Shown here: positions 8,262 to 16,070 of the stretch, in pieces
Layout of the letters: each line of letters begins with the position of its first letter
Position numbering within the stretch: the first letter of the stretch is position 1
NCBI GenBank assembly: GCA_910587995.1
Contig: CAJUNS010000003.1
Coordinates: forward strand, 62,001-126,000
Length of the DNA: 64,000 nucleotides
Direction of reading: 5' to 3'
Origin: an uncultured Oscillospiraceae bacterium
Lineage (GTDB): Bacteria > Bacillota_A > Clostridia > Oscillospirales > Acutalibacteraceae
Made by a program: the position numbers and the translations under genes
Notes under the pieces: generated by a model
The model's database searches: none
Seen by the model: the letters and a program-made list of their open reading frames with translations, nothing else
What the model was told of the DNA's origin: nothing

Positions 8262-8290
8262 ATCTTACCATAGGTTCCGGGGTTTTGCAA
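8262..8290 (-). promoter_or_regulatory. Promoter of the pyr operon
   Basis: Minus strand TTGCAA, 17-nt spacer, TAAGAT. Transcription would start near 8255, giving a leader of roughly 230 nt before pyrC. The leader carries the attenuator at 8061-8100. A GGGAGG near 8240 resembles part of a PyrR-binding loop but matches the consensus only partly and serves equally well as a ribosome site. Confidence 0.7.
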
Positions 8291-8314
8291 GCTTTTTTTC
8301 CAGGGCGGGGCAGC

Positions 8315-8353
8315 AAAAAGCCCCGCATCCCGGAAGGGGGCGCGGGGCTTTTT
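8315..8353 (-). terminator. Bidirectional intrinsic terminator
   Basis: AAAAAGCCCCGC pairs with GCGGGGCTTTTT around a C/G-rich loop. On the minus strand it ends the aldo/keto reductase transcript 36 bp after its stop and insulates the pyr promoter. Confidence 0.88.
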
Positions 8354-8388
8354 CACACACTTACAAGGCGGTCGCGCCATCAAAGGCT

Positions 8389-9510
8389 TTAGGCAAAGGT
8401 CTCCGCCGCGCCCTTGAGCAGCTCGATGATCTCCAAATGCTGGGGGCAATGCTCCTGGCAGGCCCCGCACTGAACGCAGTCTCCCGCCTTGCCGCCCTCT
8501 TTGGTGGCGTTGCCATAATGGCCCTTGGCGCGGTCCAAATCACCGTACAGGGTGTTTTGGTTCAAGGCGCTGAACACGCCGGGGATGTTAATCTTCTGGG
8601 GGCAGCCATCCACGCAGTATTTGCAGGCGGTGCAGGAGATGGTGGGGGTGTTTTTCAGCACTTCCACCACCTGGTCCACCACGGCCCGCTCCTGGGTGCT
8701 GAGGGGCTGGAAGTCCGCCATGTAGGAGAGGTTGTCCTCCATCTGGCCCAAGTCGCTCATGCCGGAAAGCACGGTGACCAGACCGTCCAGAGAGGCGGCA
8801 TAGCGCACAGCCCAGCTGGCCACAGAGGCCTCGGGGTTGGCGTCCTTGAAGAGCTTCTGCACTTCGGGCGTCATGGTGGCCAAAGCGCCGCCCTTTACGG
8901 GCTCCATAATGATGACGGCCTTGCCGTGCCTACGGGCCACCTCATAGCACTTGCGGGACTGAACCCCCTCGCTGTCCCAGTCGGCGTAGTTGATTTGCAG
9001 CTGGACGAACTCCGCCTCGGGGTGCTTTTGAAGGATGTCCTCCAGTACATCGGCGGAATCGTGGAAAGAAAAGCCAATGTGCTTGATTTTGCCCTCGGCC
9101 TTTTTCCGCTGGATGAATCCCCAGGCGTCCAGGTCGTCGGCCTTTTGGGCAGACTCCTTGCCCAGGGCGTGAAGCAGGTAGAAATCGTAATAGCCCAGCC
9201 CGGCCCGGTCCAGGGACTCCTGGAAAATGCGCTCCATGTCCTCCAGGCCCTTCAGGTCCCAGATGGGCAGCTTGGTGGCGCACTGGAAGCTCTCCCGGGG
9301 ATAGCGGTCCACCACAGCCTCTTTAAGGGCTACTTCAGACTTGCCGCCAATATAGACATAGGCGGTGTCGAAATAGGTAAAGCCCTTTTCCATAAAGAGA
9401 TCCACCATCTTCTTGGTCTGTTCCATGTCAATCGCGTCGCCGTTCATGGGCAGGCGCATCAGGCCGAAGCCCAGCTTTTTAATGCTCTCCCCCAAATAAG
9501 TATCCGCCAT
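8389..9510 (-). CDS. Aldo/keto reductase with C-terminal 4Fe-4S ferredoxin domain
   Basis: 373 residues from the ATG at 9510 (AGGAGGA ribosome site; a longer frame to 9567 lacks one). The TIM-barrel part shows LGFGLMRLPMNGD, catalytic Tyr/Asp region YFDTAYVYIGGKSE, active-site Lys in CATKLPIW, and His in YYDFYLLHALG. The last ~90 residues hold two cysteine sets, CTACKYCVDGCP and CVQCGACQEHCP, enough for two 4Fe-4S clusters. Anaerobes carry such ferredoxin-linked reductases for carbonyl substrates; the substrate is unknown. A possible promoter TTGACT-N19-TATAAT lies at 9543-9573. Confidence 0.9.
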   Translation of the reverse strand: MADTYLGESIKKLGFGLMRLPMNGDAIDMEQTKKMVDLFMEKGFTYFDTAYVYIGGKSEVALKEAVVDRYPRESFQCATKLPIWDLKGLEDMERIFQESLDRAGLGYYDFYLLHALGKESAQKADDLDAWGFIQRKKAEGKIKHIGFSFHDSADVLEDILQKHPEAEFVQLQINYADWDSEGVQSRKCYEVARRHGKAVIIMEPVKGGALATMTPEVQKLFKDANPEASVASWAVRYAASLDGLVTVLSGMSDLGQMEDNLSYMADFQPLSTQERAVVDQVVEVLKNTPTISCTACKYCVDGCPQKINIPGVFSALNQNTLYGDLDRAKGHYGNATKEGGKAGDCVQCGACQEHCPQHLEIIELLKGAAETFA

Positions 9511-9602
9511 GTTGTTCCTCCTGACAAAAAGTATTTCTATCATTATAGCATCTAGAGCGGGGTCCAAGTCAAGAGGGGATTGGGAAATATTTTTGCGCGG
9601 GG

Positions 9603-10943
9603 CTAAGACTCCGCCAAAATCATCCGCATGCGGGCGTAGGAGTCATGGACCAGCTTTTCCAGCTCCGCATCGGATTCCGCCCGCAGGACCTTGTCGTTTA
9701 AGTCCAGCATTTCGGTATACAGCGGTCCTCGAAAAACCGCCTTGTCAATCTGGTCCCTGGCGGACACAAACTGCGCAAAGTTCCAGTCGCTTAGGTACCA
9801 TCCCCGCACAGACTCGCCATGCAGCCCCAAATCTATGTGCACCGGAAGCCCCAGGTCGTTCCACCCCGCGGTCCGCTGGGATTCCTTGCTTAAAAGCCAG
9901 TCCAGAATGGCGAAGCACTGGTCCGGATGCTGGGTGCTGCGGTTGATGGCCGCATAGACGGATATGTAGGCGGTCACCCCGCCCTCCTGGTGGTAGGAGG
10001 GGATTAAAACATAGTCCGGGCTCTCTTTGACGCCTATCTGCCGGTAGGGCACCCCGAACTCAATCCCGCTCTCCACCAGGCCGGGGCAGTCAATAGCCCC
10101 CTGCTCTCTGGCGGTTTTCAGCCGCTTCGCTAGGTCCAGCAGCTCCTGCTGGGTAAAATTCAGTTCTTCCGTTTCATAGTCAACTAAACCGCACAGGGCG
10201 TCGGCAAACACACACCAACCGTCGCTGGCGATCCCTTTTATATAGGGATCTTCGCTTTCCAGCATTTGGCCGCGGGTCATGGGGAACGCCTGCTGATCCA
10301 TGCCGCTTTCACTCTCAAAAAGGCTTGCGCGAAACGAGTAGACCAGCGGCAAAAGGACTTGGCGGCCCTCCCCGTCTTTTCCGGCCTCCATAACCTTGGG
10401 AAGCAGCTTATCCCACTCCATATACTGGGCGTTGGCGATATAGCCGTCCAACGGCAGGAAGAGCCGCTGCTTCATGGCGGATTGGGGGATCGGGAAAAGA
10501 TCGGAAAAATCCATCTGCACCCCGGGAACGGTAGAGTAATTCCGGGTAATCACAATGTCGGGGCCCTTATCCTGCATCATCTCCATGCGGAGCTGCTCAA
10601 TCTGCCCGTTTCGCCCCTCAATGTTGTCCAAAAAGGGCAGGCGCTGAATCTTCACCGTGAAGGCCTCCCCATATCCGGGAATGCCGCCAAACAATTCCTT
10701 GGCTTCTTTGCTGGCTCCCTCGCCGGCAGAATCATAATAGTAATCCAGCAAAACGGTAATCTCCACCGGTTTTTCTGGTGTGGCCTCCACCCGCGAGGCG
10801 GCTTCGCTTTTCTCCGGGCGGGGCTGGGAGCTGCCGCCCGCGCTGGGTTCCCGGCTCCCCGTTTGGCAGGCGGCAAGCCAGAAGCAGGCCAGCAGGAGGA
10901 ACATAGTGCATAATGACCGCTGTAGTATTCTGTTTTGTTTCAT
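9603..10943 (-). CDS. Extracellular solute-binding-like lipoprotein, paralogue 1
   Basis: 446 residues with a lipoprotein signal (LLLACFWLAACQTG, lipobox Cys ~26) and a low-complexity Ser/Pro/Glu linker. The body looks like a family-1 substrate-binding protein: KGPDIVITRNY, PQSAMKQRLFLPLDGYIANA, a conserved EWDKLLPKVMEAG block, and GGVTAYISVYAAINRSTQHPD. It ends in LEKLVHDSYARMRMILAES, almost identical to the two following paralogues. No permease or ATPase is nearby, so transport is doubtful; a ligand-sensing or surface-binding role is possible. Ribosome site GGAGG precedes the ATG. Confidence 0.8.
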   Translation of the reverse strand: MKQNRILQRSLCTMFLLLACFWLAACQTGSREPSAGGSSQPRPEKSEAASRVEATPEKPVEITVLLDYYYDSAGEGASKEAKELFGGIPGYGEAFTVKIQRLPFLDNIEGRNGQIEQLRMEMMQDKGPDIVITRNYSTVPGVQMDFSDLFPIPQSAMKQRLFLPLDGYIANAQYMEWDKLLPKVMEAGKDGEGRQVLLPLVYSFRASLFESESGMDQQAFPMTRGQMLESEDPYIKGIASDGWCVFADALCGLVDYETEELNFTQQELLDLAKRLKTAREQGAIDCPGLVESGIEFGVPYRQIGVKESPDYVLIPSYHQEGGVTAYISVYAAINRSTQHPDQCFAILDWLLSKESQRTAGWNDLGLPVHIDLGLHGESVRGWYLSDWNFAQFVSARDQIDKAVFRGPLYTEMLDLNDKVLRAESDAELEKLVHDSYARMRMILAES

Positions 10944-11012
10944 ATTTCTTCCTCCAATAGCAGTGGTTTTTTATTCACAAATCAACAGAAAGAGAGTCCT
11001 CTTCCGCCTCCC

Positions 11013-12359
11013 CTATGATTCCGCCAGAATCATCCGCATGCGGGTGTAGGAGTCGTGAACCAGCTTTTCCAGCTGGGCTTCGTCTTCGGCGGCGTCAGCC
11101 TGGTACCACAGGTCCATAAGCTCCCGGTTTACCGGGGTCATATAGTCCACCACATTAATCTGCTCCCGCAGGGCGGCATACTGGGCAAAGTTCCACTCGC
11201 TCAGCCTCCACTCCAACCCGGCCGGACAGTTCCAGCGCCAGCACATATCTACATGCACAGGCATGTCAGCGGCATAGATATCCAGCGTCTTCATGGCGTC
11301 CAGGCTCATCAGCTTGTCCAGAACAGCAAAGGCCTCCTCCGGATAGGCGGTGGAGCGGCTGACCGCCCCATAGACTCCCACGCTGGCGGTCACGCCCCCT
11401 TGGGTATTATAGGCCGGTATCATGATGTATTCGGGACAATTCGCCCCAAAAAAGCTGAAGCTCTGGGGGCCAATGGAGACGCCCGGCACAACGCAGCCCA
11501 CATCGTTATAATGCTCGTCTTTCGTCTCTTTACCTTTCCGTGCGGCGGCAATTTGCCTGCAAATCCGCAAAAGCTCCTCCTCGGAAAAGGCAAGCTCCCC
11601 TTTTTGGTAATCGATCTGCCCGCCAAAGGCATCCCAAACCGTTTCCCACCGGCTGATTCCCACCCATTCCAGGGCAGGGTCTCCGCTGTTCAGCAGTTCC
11701 TCCCGAGACATGGGGAGCTTCCCGCTGGGCGCGTACCGTTCCTTCTCAAAAAGACTGGTGTTCACCTTGTATGTCATCGGCACAATCACCTGGCGGCCCT
11801 TTTCGTCCTTGCCCGCGTCCATAACGGCTGGCAGCAGCTTATCCCATTCTGTGTACCGCGCGTTGGCGATATAGCCGTCCAAGGGCAGAAAAAGCCGCTG
11901 TTTCATGGCGGATTGGGGAATATTAAAAATGCTCTTCAGACCAGTCTTGCTTAGGCCGGTCCATTCCAGCTCCTGGGGGTCCATATAGAAGTTTTGGCAG
12001 ATGATGATGTCCGGGCCTTTGTCCTGCATCAGGTCCAGGCGCAGGCGGTCGATCTCCGTATTTCTCTCCGAAGCGGAATCAAATGTTGGCAGATATTCAA
12101 ACTGGATGTCGAATGATTCTTTATACCCAGGCATTTCTTTCAAAAACTCTTTTATATCTTCTGTCCGATGAATCGCGATATCGCTTGCGCGCAGGTCCAC
12201 CAGCACCCGGAGCATGGCAGGGCCGGTGGAAGGAGGCTGAGAAACGGCTTCCGTGTTCTGCTGCGGGAAACTTTTCTCATACCCTGAGCGCGCAGAACAG
12301 GACAGCAAAAAGAGCATAGTGAATACCAGTATGGCAAAAGTGATGTATAATCGCTTCAT
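11013..12359 (-). CDS. Extracellular solute-binding-like lipoprotein, paralogue 2
   Basis: 448 residues from the ATG at 12359 (AAGGAGC ribosome site; an in-frame ATG 12 codons upstream lies in the preceding terminator). Lipobox FLLSCSARSG. Shares with paralogues 1 and 3 the KGPDIIICQNF, PQSAMKQRLFLPLDGYIANA and TEWDKLLPAVMDAG blocks, GGVTASVGVYGAVSRS and the C-terminal LVHDSYTRMRMILAES. Its last ~75 bp are nearly identical in DNA to those of the gene ending at 13006, a sign of recent duplication or gene conversion. Substrate unknown. Confidence 0.8.
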   Translation of the reverse strand: MKRLYITFAILVFTMLFLLSCSARSGYEKSFPQQNTEAVSQPPSTGPAMLRVLVDLRASDIAIHRTEDIKEFLKEMPGYKESFDIQFEYLPTFDSASERNTEIDRLRLDLMQDKGPDIIICQNFYMDPQELEWTGLSKTGLKSIFNIPQSAMKQRLFLPLDGYIANARYTEWDKLLPAVMDAGKDEKGRQVIVPMTYKVNTSLFEKERYAPSGKLPMSREELLNSGDPALEWVGISRWETVWDAFGGQIDYQKGELAFSEEELLRICRQIAAARKGKETKDEHYNDVGCVVPGVSIGPQSFSFFGANCPEYIMIPAYNTQGGVTASVGVYGAVSRSTAYPEEAFAVLDKLMSLDAMKTLDIYAADMPVHVDMCWRWNCPAGLEWRLSEWNFAQYAALREQINVVDYMTPVNRELMDLWYQADAAEDEAQLEKLVHDSYTRMRMILAES

Positions 12360-12373
12360 TTTGCGCTCCTTGT

Positions 12374-12417
12374 AAAAGCAGACTAGAAGCCGCAAAGTTA
12401 GCTTCTAGTCTGCTTTT
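12374..12417 (-). terminator. Perfect 17-bp inverted repeat, bidirectional terminator-like
   Basis: AAAAGCAGACTAGAAGC and its exact complement GCTTCTAGTCTGCTTTT flank a 10-nt loop, giving a T-run on both strands. It ends the small Cys-rich gene (stop at 12444) and lies immediately upstream of the ribosome site of paralogue 2, so it insulates or attenuates that gene. Confidence 0.85.
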
Positions 12418-12443
12418 CGTTATTGCCGGAACACTTGGTTCAC

Positions 12444-12791
12444 TTAATAGTACACGCCCGTTTTAGGACAATACGTGTAAGCGTTCGGGTAAATAATTTC
12501 AGTGTTCAGTATGTTTCCACAAAGGCCGCATGTCGTTACCATGGCATAGGAAGCCGCATAATCCCCACTACACCCCGACGCACCAGAAACACATGCTCTT
12601 GGGAGATTCCAGTGAATCGAATATCCTGGCCCTCTCCACAAGGTGGTGGGTTTTCCGCACATCCTGCAAATGGATTCGTACTGCGGCTCAATCCCCTCAC
12701 CCTCGGGCGGAAGAGCTGCAAACGCAGGGACGGCAACGGCCAGCACCATGGCCAGAGCGAGCAATAGAGCGGAAATCTTTTTCAACATCAT
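12444..12791 (-). CDS. Small secreted Cys-rich protein of unknown function
   Basis: 115 residues. A clear signal peptide (MMLKKISALLLALAMVLAVA, AFA cleavage near 27) precedes a ~88-residue mature part with two CxxC knuckles, CRMCGK and CGLCGN, plus three more Cys. The paired knuckles suggest a zinc ribbon or disulfide-bonded fold exported from the cell. AAGGAGG lies before two adjacent ATGs, so the start may be 12788. The gene sits in a lower-GC patch between two lipoprotein paralogues and has its own promoter, a palindrome in the leader and a terminator. I do not recognise a family. Confidence 0.75.
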   Translation of the reverse strand: MMLKKISALLLALAMVLAVAVPAFAALPPEGEGIEPQYESICRMCGKPTTLWRGPGYSIHWNLPRACVSGASGCSGDYAASYAMVTTCGLCGNILNTEIIYPNAYTYCPKTGVYY

Positions 12792-12816
12792 AAAGCACCT
12801 CCTTGTTTTTTATATC

Positions 12817-12832
12817 AACAGTGGCCACTGTT
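12817..12832 (-). promoter_or_regulatory. 16-bp perfect palindrome (possible operator)
   Basis: AACAGTGGCCACTGTT lies about 30-45 nt downstream of the predicted start of transcription and just before the ribosome site of the Cys-rich secreted protein. It could be a repressor site or a leader hairpin. The regulator is unknown. Confidence 0.5.
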
Positions 12833-12868
12833 AAATATACAACCGCCTAAATTTTTCCTTCTAGTTAT

Positions 12869-12896
12869 AGTATACGACATATTTCCTTTTTGTCAA
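12869..12896 (-). promoter_or_regulatory. Promoter of the Cys-rich secreted protein
   Basis: Minus strand TTGACA, 16-nt spacer, TATACT, in an AT-rich stretch. The rest of 12897-13005 is AT-rich with no gene seen. Confidence 0.72.
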
Positions 12897-13005
12897 GTTT
12901 ATTTTTTCGCTTAGCTCTTTTGAGAATCCAACTTAGCTTTGAAAAGCATCTCTACGATTACTAATTTATATTATTCTAAACAAGATAGTGCCAATTCAAA
13001 TTCAG

Positions 13006-14316
13006 TTATGACTCCGCCAGAATCATCCGCATGCGGGTGTAGGAGTCGTGAACCAGCTTTTCCAGCTGGGCTTCGTCTTCGGCGGCATTGACCTGGGGCC
13101 ACAGCTCCATGAGTTCGATTACCACGGGGGTCATGTACTCTACCGCGTTAATCTGGTCCCGAACCTCCGTGAACTGCTGGTAGTTCCATTCGCTCAGGTA
13201 CCAGCCATCCGCGGTTTTTTCTTCTTTTTGGCACAGGTCCATGTGAACCGGGAGGCGCATACCCCACAAATCCACCACCTGCTGCTGGGCCTCCTTGCTC
13301 AAAAGGCTGTCCAAAAACGCGAATGCCTGGTCCGGGTACTGGGTACCGCTGTAGATGGCGGCATAGGTGTTTACAAAGGCAGTGACGCCGCCCTGGCTGT
13401 TGTAGCCGGGAATCATGATGTAATCCGGGGCTTTTAGATGGAAAAAGCTCTCGTTAATGGGGCCCACGCTGATTTCCCTGACCGTGCAGCCAATGCCGCT
13501 GCAGTGCTCTCCCTGAGCCTCCTTCTCTTTCCAGAGGTCCCGGCTCTTTTGAACCAGTTCCAGGAGCTCTTCCTCTGTGAAAAGCAGTTTCTCTCCAGGG
13601 TAATCCACCTGCCCGGCAAAGGCGGTGGAAAAGCTGTCCATCAGTCCCAGGCCCGCCCACTGCACACCGGCGCCGGCGCTGTTTAGCATTTCCATTCGGG
13701 TCATGGGCAGCTGGGCGGTTAGGCTGTACTGGTCCTTCTCAAAAAGGGCTGTATCAAAAGAGTACGACATAGGCAGAAGCACCTGCCGGCCCTCTTCATC
13801 CCTGCCCGCTTCCATGGCGGCTGGCAGCAGCTTATCCCAGTCCATATACTTGGCGTTGGCGATGTAATCATCCAGCGGCAGAAAGAGGTTCTGCTTCATG
13901 GCGGACTGGGGCACGGGAAACAGGTTTTTGATGTCCGGCATAACGCCCGTACGGTCGTAAAAGTTCCGAAGAATCAGCACATCCGGGCCTTTGCCCGCCA
14001 TCATGTCAATGCGCAGGCGCGTGACTTCCCCCTCCCGGGCCTCCGCGTTCTCCGCCGGAGGAAGGGACTGAAAGGTGAGCTTGTACTCGCTTTTGTACTC
14101 CGGCACGGTTTTTAAGAACTCCATAAGAGAGCGGGAGGAGAAAGACCCGCCCATAGCCAAATCGGTCAGGACGCGCAGGGTGGGAACCTGGGATTGGGGC
14201 GCGGCGGAGTGTTCCTGCTTAAGGGAAGAATCCCCGCCGCTTTCGGTCCCTTGGGTTTGGCAGGCGCAGCAGAGCAGCAGAATCAGGAGGGAAATGAGCA
14301 GTCTATGCTTTTTCAT
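13006..14316 (-). CDS. Extracellular solute-binding-like lipoprotein, paralogue 3
   Basis: 436 residues with lipobox LLLCCACQTQ and a Ser/Gln linker. Shares the family blocks KGPDVLILRNF, PQSAMKQNLFLPLDDYIANA, MDWDKLLPAAMEAGRDEEGR and GGVTAFVNTYAAIYSGTQYPD, and ends LVHDSYTRMRMILAES. It starts 13 bp after the serpin stop on the same strand, so it is probably co-transcribed with the serpin. No transporter subunits are adjacent. As with the other two copies, binding of a ligand outside the cell is likely but the ligand is unknown. Confidence 0.8.
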   Translation of the reverse strand: MKKHRLLISLLILLLCCACQTQGTESGGDSSLKQEHSAAPQSQVPTLRVLTDLAMGGSFSSRSLMEFLKTVPEYKSEYKLTFQSLPPAENAEAREGEVTRLRIDMMAGKGPDVLILRNFYDRTGVMPDIKNLFPVPQSAMKQNLFLPLDDYIANAKYMDWDKLLPAAMEAGRDEEGRQVLLPMSYSFDTALFEKDQYSLTAQLPMTRMEMLNSAGAGVQWAGLGLMDSFSTAFAGQVDYPGEKLLFTEEELLELVQKSRDLWKEKEAQGEHCSGIGCTVREISVGPINESFFHLKAPDYIMIPGYNSQGGVTAFVNTYAAIYSGTQYPDQAFAFLDSLLSKEAQQQVVDLWGMRLPVHMDLCQKEEKTADGWYLSEWNYQQFTEVRDQINAVEYMTPVVIELMELWPQVNAAEDEAQLEKLVHDSYTRMRMILAES

Positions 14317-14329
14317 TTTGTCCGCCTCC

Positions 14330-15592
14330 CTAGCTCTGGGCTGGTGCGTAGGCCGCGCCTATAAACACCGGCGTCATGGTTTTGGCATCCACCAGCATAT
14401 ACAGGAAGGGCCGGTTCAGAACCACCCGGGGCGGCTCCTCCACCTGGATGGACCCGGCCTCTATGTCAACCGCGGTGGCGGCTCCCGCCCGGGTGCCCTT
14501 TTCGTACACCGAGAGAAAGGTCTTGTGGACCACCTGCCCAATGTACAGGGGTTCCTCCCCGGCCCCCTGGCCCAGGGCGGAAAAGTCGGCGGCAGCGGGG
14601 TCAAAGGCATCGGTTAGGCCCATGCCCCGCAGGGCCTCCCCCAGCTGGTAGCCGCATTCCTGCTGAAATTTGGGGACGCCCGCGATGATCTCCCGCTCTT
14701 GGGCCCCTTGAAGCACCTGCCGCAGCCCCTGGCCGTCCAGCTCCTTTAGGTAGTCTCCCAGCGTTACGCCCTCCTTGGGCAGCAGGGCCCCAAAGGCGTA
14801 CTGCTCCCCAGCGTAATATTTAAGGAAGCCCGTGGCTTTTTCGTCCTCCAAATAGAGGTTTTCCGTGGACTCCATCATATCCACCGGGACCTCGGTCCCA
14901 TCCTCCTGGGTGAAGAGCCGCTCCCGCACTTGGGCGTCCTCGTAAATGTCCGCCCACTCCCCCTCAAAGGCCAGGGCGTTAATCAGGTACAGCACTTCCT
15001 CCGGTTTGATCTCCTGGAGGATGGTGGGGATCATCCCTTTCGTCTGCTCTTCCACCCAGCCGTTGATTTCCTCCAGCGTGCCGCTGTCAAAAGGCTTCTC
15101 GAAGACCGCCGCGCCGAAAAGCCCGGCGTTGGCCTCTAAAAAGCTCTGCTCCACCTGCACACCGCCCTCCCGCAGCCACAGGGAGTTGGCCCCGTGGAAC
15201 TGGTACTTTTCCCCGCTGGGCAAAGCCGCGCAGTAGGCGGAAAGGTACTGGCACAGCTCTTCCACCGGCAGGCCCAGCAGAGCCTCAAACTGAGCGCGGG
15301 TGTCCCCAGCCGCGCCGTTGGCGGTCATGGCCAGGGCGCACAGCGCCGACAAAGGCGAAAACAGGGCGTTTTGTCCCGGATTCTTTTCCAGAGCGGCGTT
15401 CAGCAGCTTAATGGAAAAATCCGCCGCGGCCTGGGCGCCGGGGCCGTTTAAGTCCACCTGGCTCTCCTTCTCTCTGCCGCGCACCCCAGCCATTAAGTCT
15501 CCGCCGGGGGCCCCGCAGCCGGTCAAGGCCAGCATTAGGGCTAACACGCCGGTTAAGGTGCGTTTCCAAAAAATGTTTCCGCGTTGTTTCAT
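14330..15592 (-). CDS. Serpin (serine protease inhibitor), predicted lipoprotein
   Basis: 420 residues from the ATG at 15592. Lipobox LMLALTGCGAP marks a membrane-anchored exported protein. Serpin landmarks: NALFSPLSALCALAMTANGA, INALAFEGEWA, GVPKFQQECGYQL, the hinge EKGTRAGAATA (residues ~364-374), and VLNRPFLYMLVD near the C-terminus. Counting from the hinge as in alpha-1-antitrypsin puts P1-P1' at Gly380-Ser381. The small-residue hinge (A-G-A-A-T) fits an inhibitory serpin. Serpins of gut commensals are known to inactivate host or bacterial proteases; that role here is inference. It heads a transcript with the lipoprotein at 13006. Confidence 0.93.
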   Translation of the reverse strand: MKQRGNIFWKRTLTGVLALMLALTGCGAPGGDLMAGVRGREKESQVDLNGPGAQAAADFSIKLLNAALEKNPGQNALFSPLSALCALAMTANGAAGDTRAQFEALLGLPVEELCQYLSAYCAALPSGEKYQFHGANSLWLREGGVQVEQSFLEANAGLFGAAVFEKPFDSGTLEEINGWVEEQTKGMIPTILQEIKPEEVLYLINALAFEGEWADIYEDAQVRERLFTQEDGTEVPVDMMESTENLYLEDEKATGFLKYYAGEQYAFGALLPKEGVTLGDYLKELDGQGLRQVLQGAQEREIIAGVPKFQQECGYQLGEALRGMGLTDAFDPAAADFSALGQGAGEEPLYIGQVVHKTFLSVYEKGTRAGAATAVDIEAGSIQVEEPPRVVLNRPFLYMLVDAKTMTPVFIGAAYAPAQS

Positions 15593-15623
15593 AGGAAGTC
15601 CGCCTTTCCATAGGGGTTTTCTA

Positions 15624-15651
15624 TCTATAATATAGAAGCCTCTGGAAACAA
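15624..15651 (-). promoter_or_regulatory. Possible serpin promoter
   Basis: Minus strand TTGTTT, 16-nt spacer, TATAGA, about 30 bp upstream of the serpin start. Moderate match only. Confidence 0.45.
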
Positions 15652-15762
15652 AGATGGTTGCACTGGTTGGGAAAAATATTTTCCTGGCTGGAGAAAATGC
15701 CGGAGGTACGCTTTTTCCTGGGGCAGAACGGCGTTCCTGCAGCTCTTCCCCCAACTGCCGCC

Positions 15763-15791
15763 TTGACTTCCCCGCCGCCTTGTGGTAAAAT
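15763..15791 (+). promoter_or_regulatory. Promoter of the YjfB-like gene
   Basis: TTGACT, 17-nt spacer, TAAAAT, about 38 bp upstream of the start codon. Confidence 0.75.
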
Positions 15792-15829
15792 AAAACTGAT
15801 CTTTATTATAAGGAAAAGGAGGCCTTTTT

Positions 15830-16006
15830 ATGGACATGATGAGCAGCGTTGCCTCTACCAGCACGGCTTACAGCCAGGCCCAGCTTGCCACGGACTATTC
15901 CATGGCCTTGACCAAGAAGATCATGGATTCTGCCGAGGAGCTGGCTTTGAACGAGCTGGAACAGATGCTGCCCCCCAGCCCGTACACCTTTGATGTGTAC
16001 GCCTAA
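15830..16006 (+). CDS. YjfB-like small protein (putative motility protein family)
   Basis: 58 residues, with AAAAGGAGG 7 nt before the ATG. The pattern (short N-terminal Ser/Thr-rich part with MSSVASTSTAYSQAQLATD, a central helix SMALTKKIMDSAEELALNELEQML, then PPSPYTFDVYA) matches the YjfB family of ~60-residue proteins, often called putative motility proteins and of unknown mechanism. Bracketed by its own promoter and terminator, so monocistronic. No flagellar gene is in the window. Confidence 0.8.
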   Translation: MDMMSSVASTSTAYSQAQLATDYSMALTKKIMDSAEELALNELEQMLPPSPYTFDVYA

Positions 16007-16030
16007 AGGCTGAACCCGCCAGAAAAATAG

Positions 16031-16067
16031 AAAGCCGCTGTGGAACACAATCGTTTCACAGCAGCTT
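16031..16067 (+). terminator. Intrinsic terminator after the YjfB-like gene
   Basis: AAAG-CCGCTGTGGAA pairs with TTTCACAGCAGCTTT and is followed by CTTTATTT. It also ends the convergent BTAD regulator gene. Confidence 0.75.
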
Positions 16068-16070
16068 TCT

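Noticed and set aside
7498..9555. 685-codon plus-strand frame across pyrC and the aldo/keto reductase
   Set aside because: Antisense to two clear genes and over the terminator between them; high-GC shadow frame.
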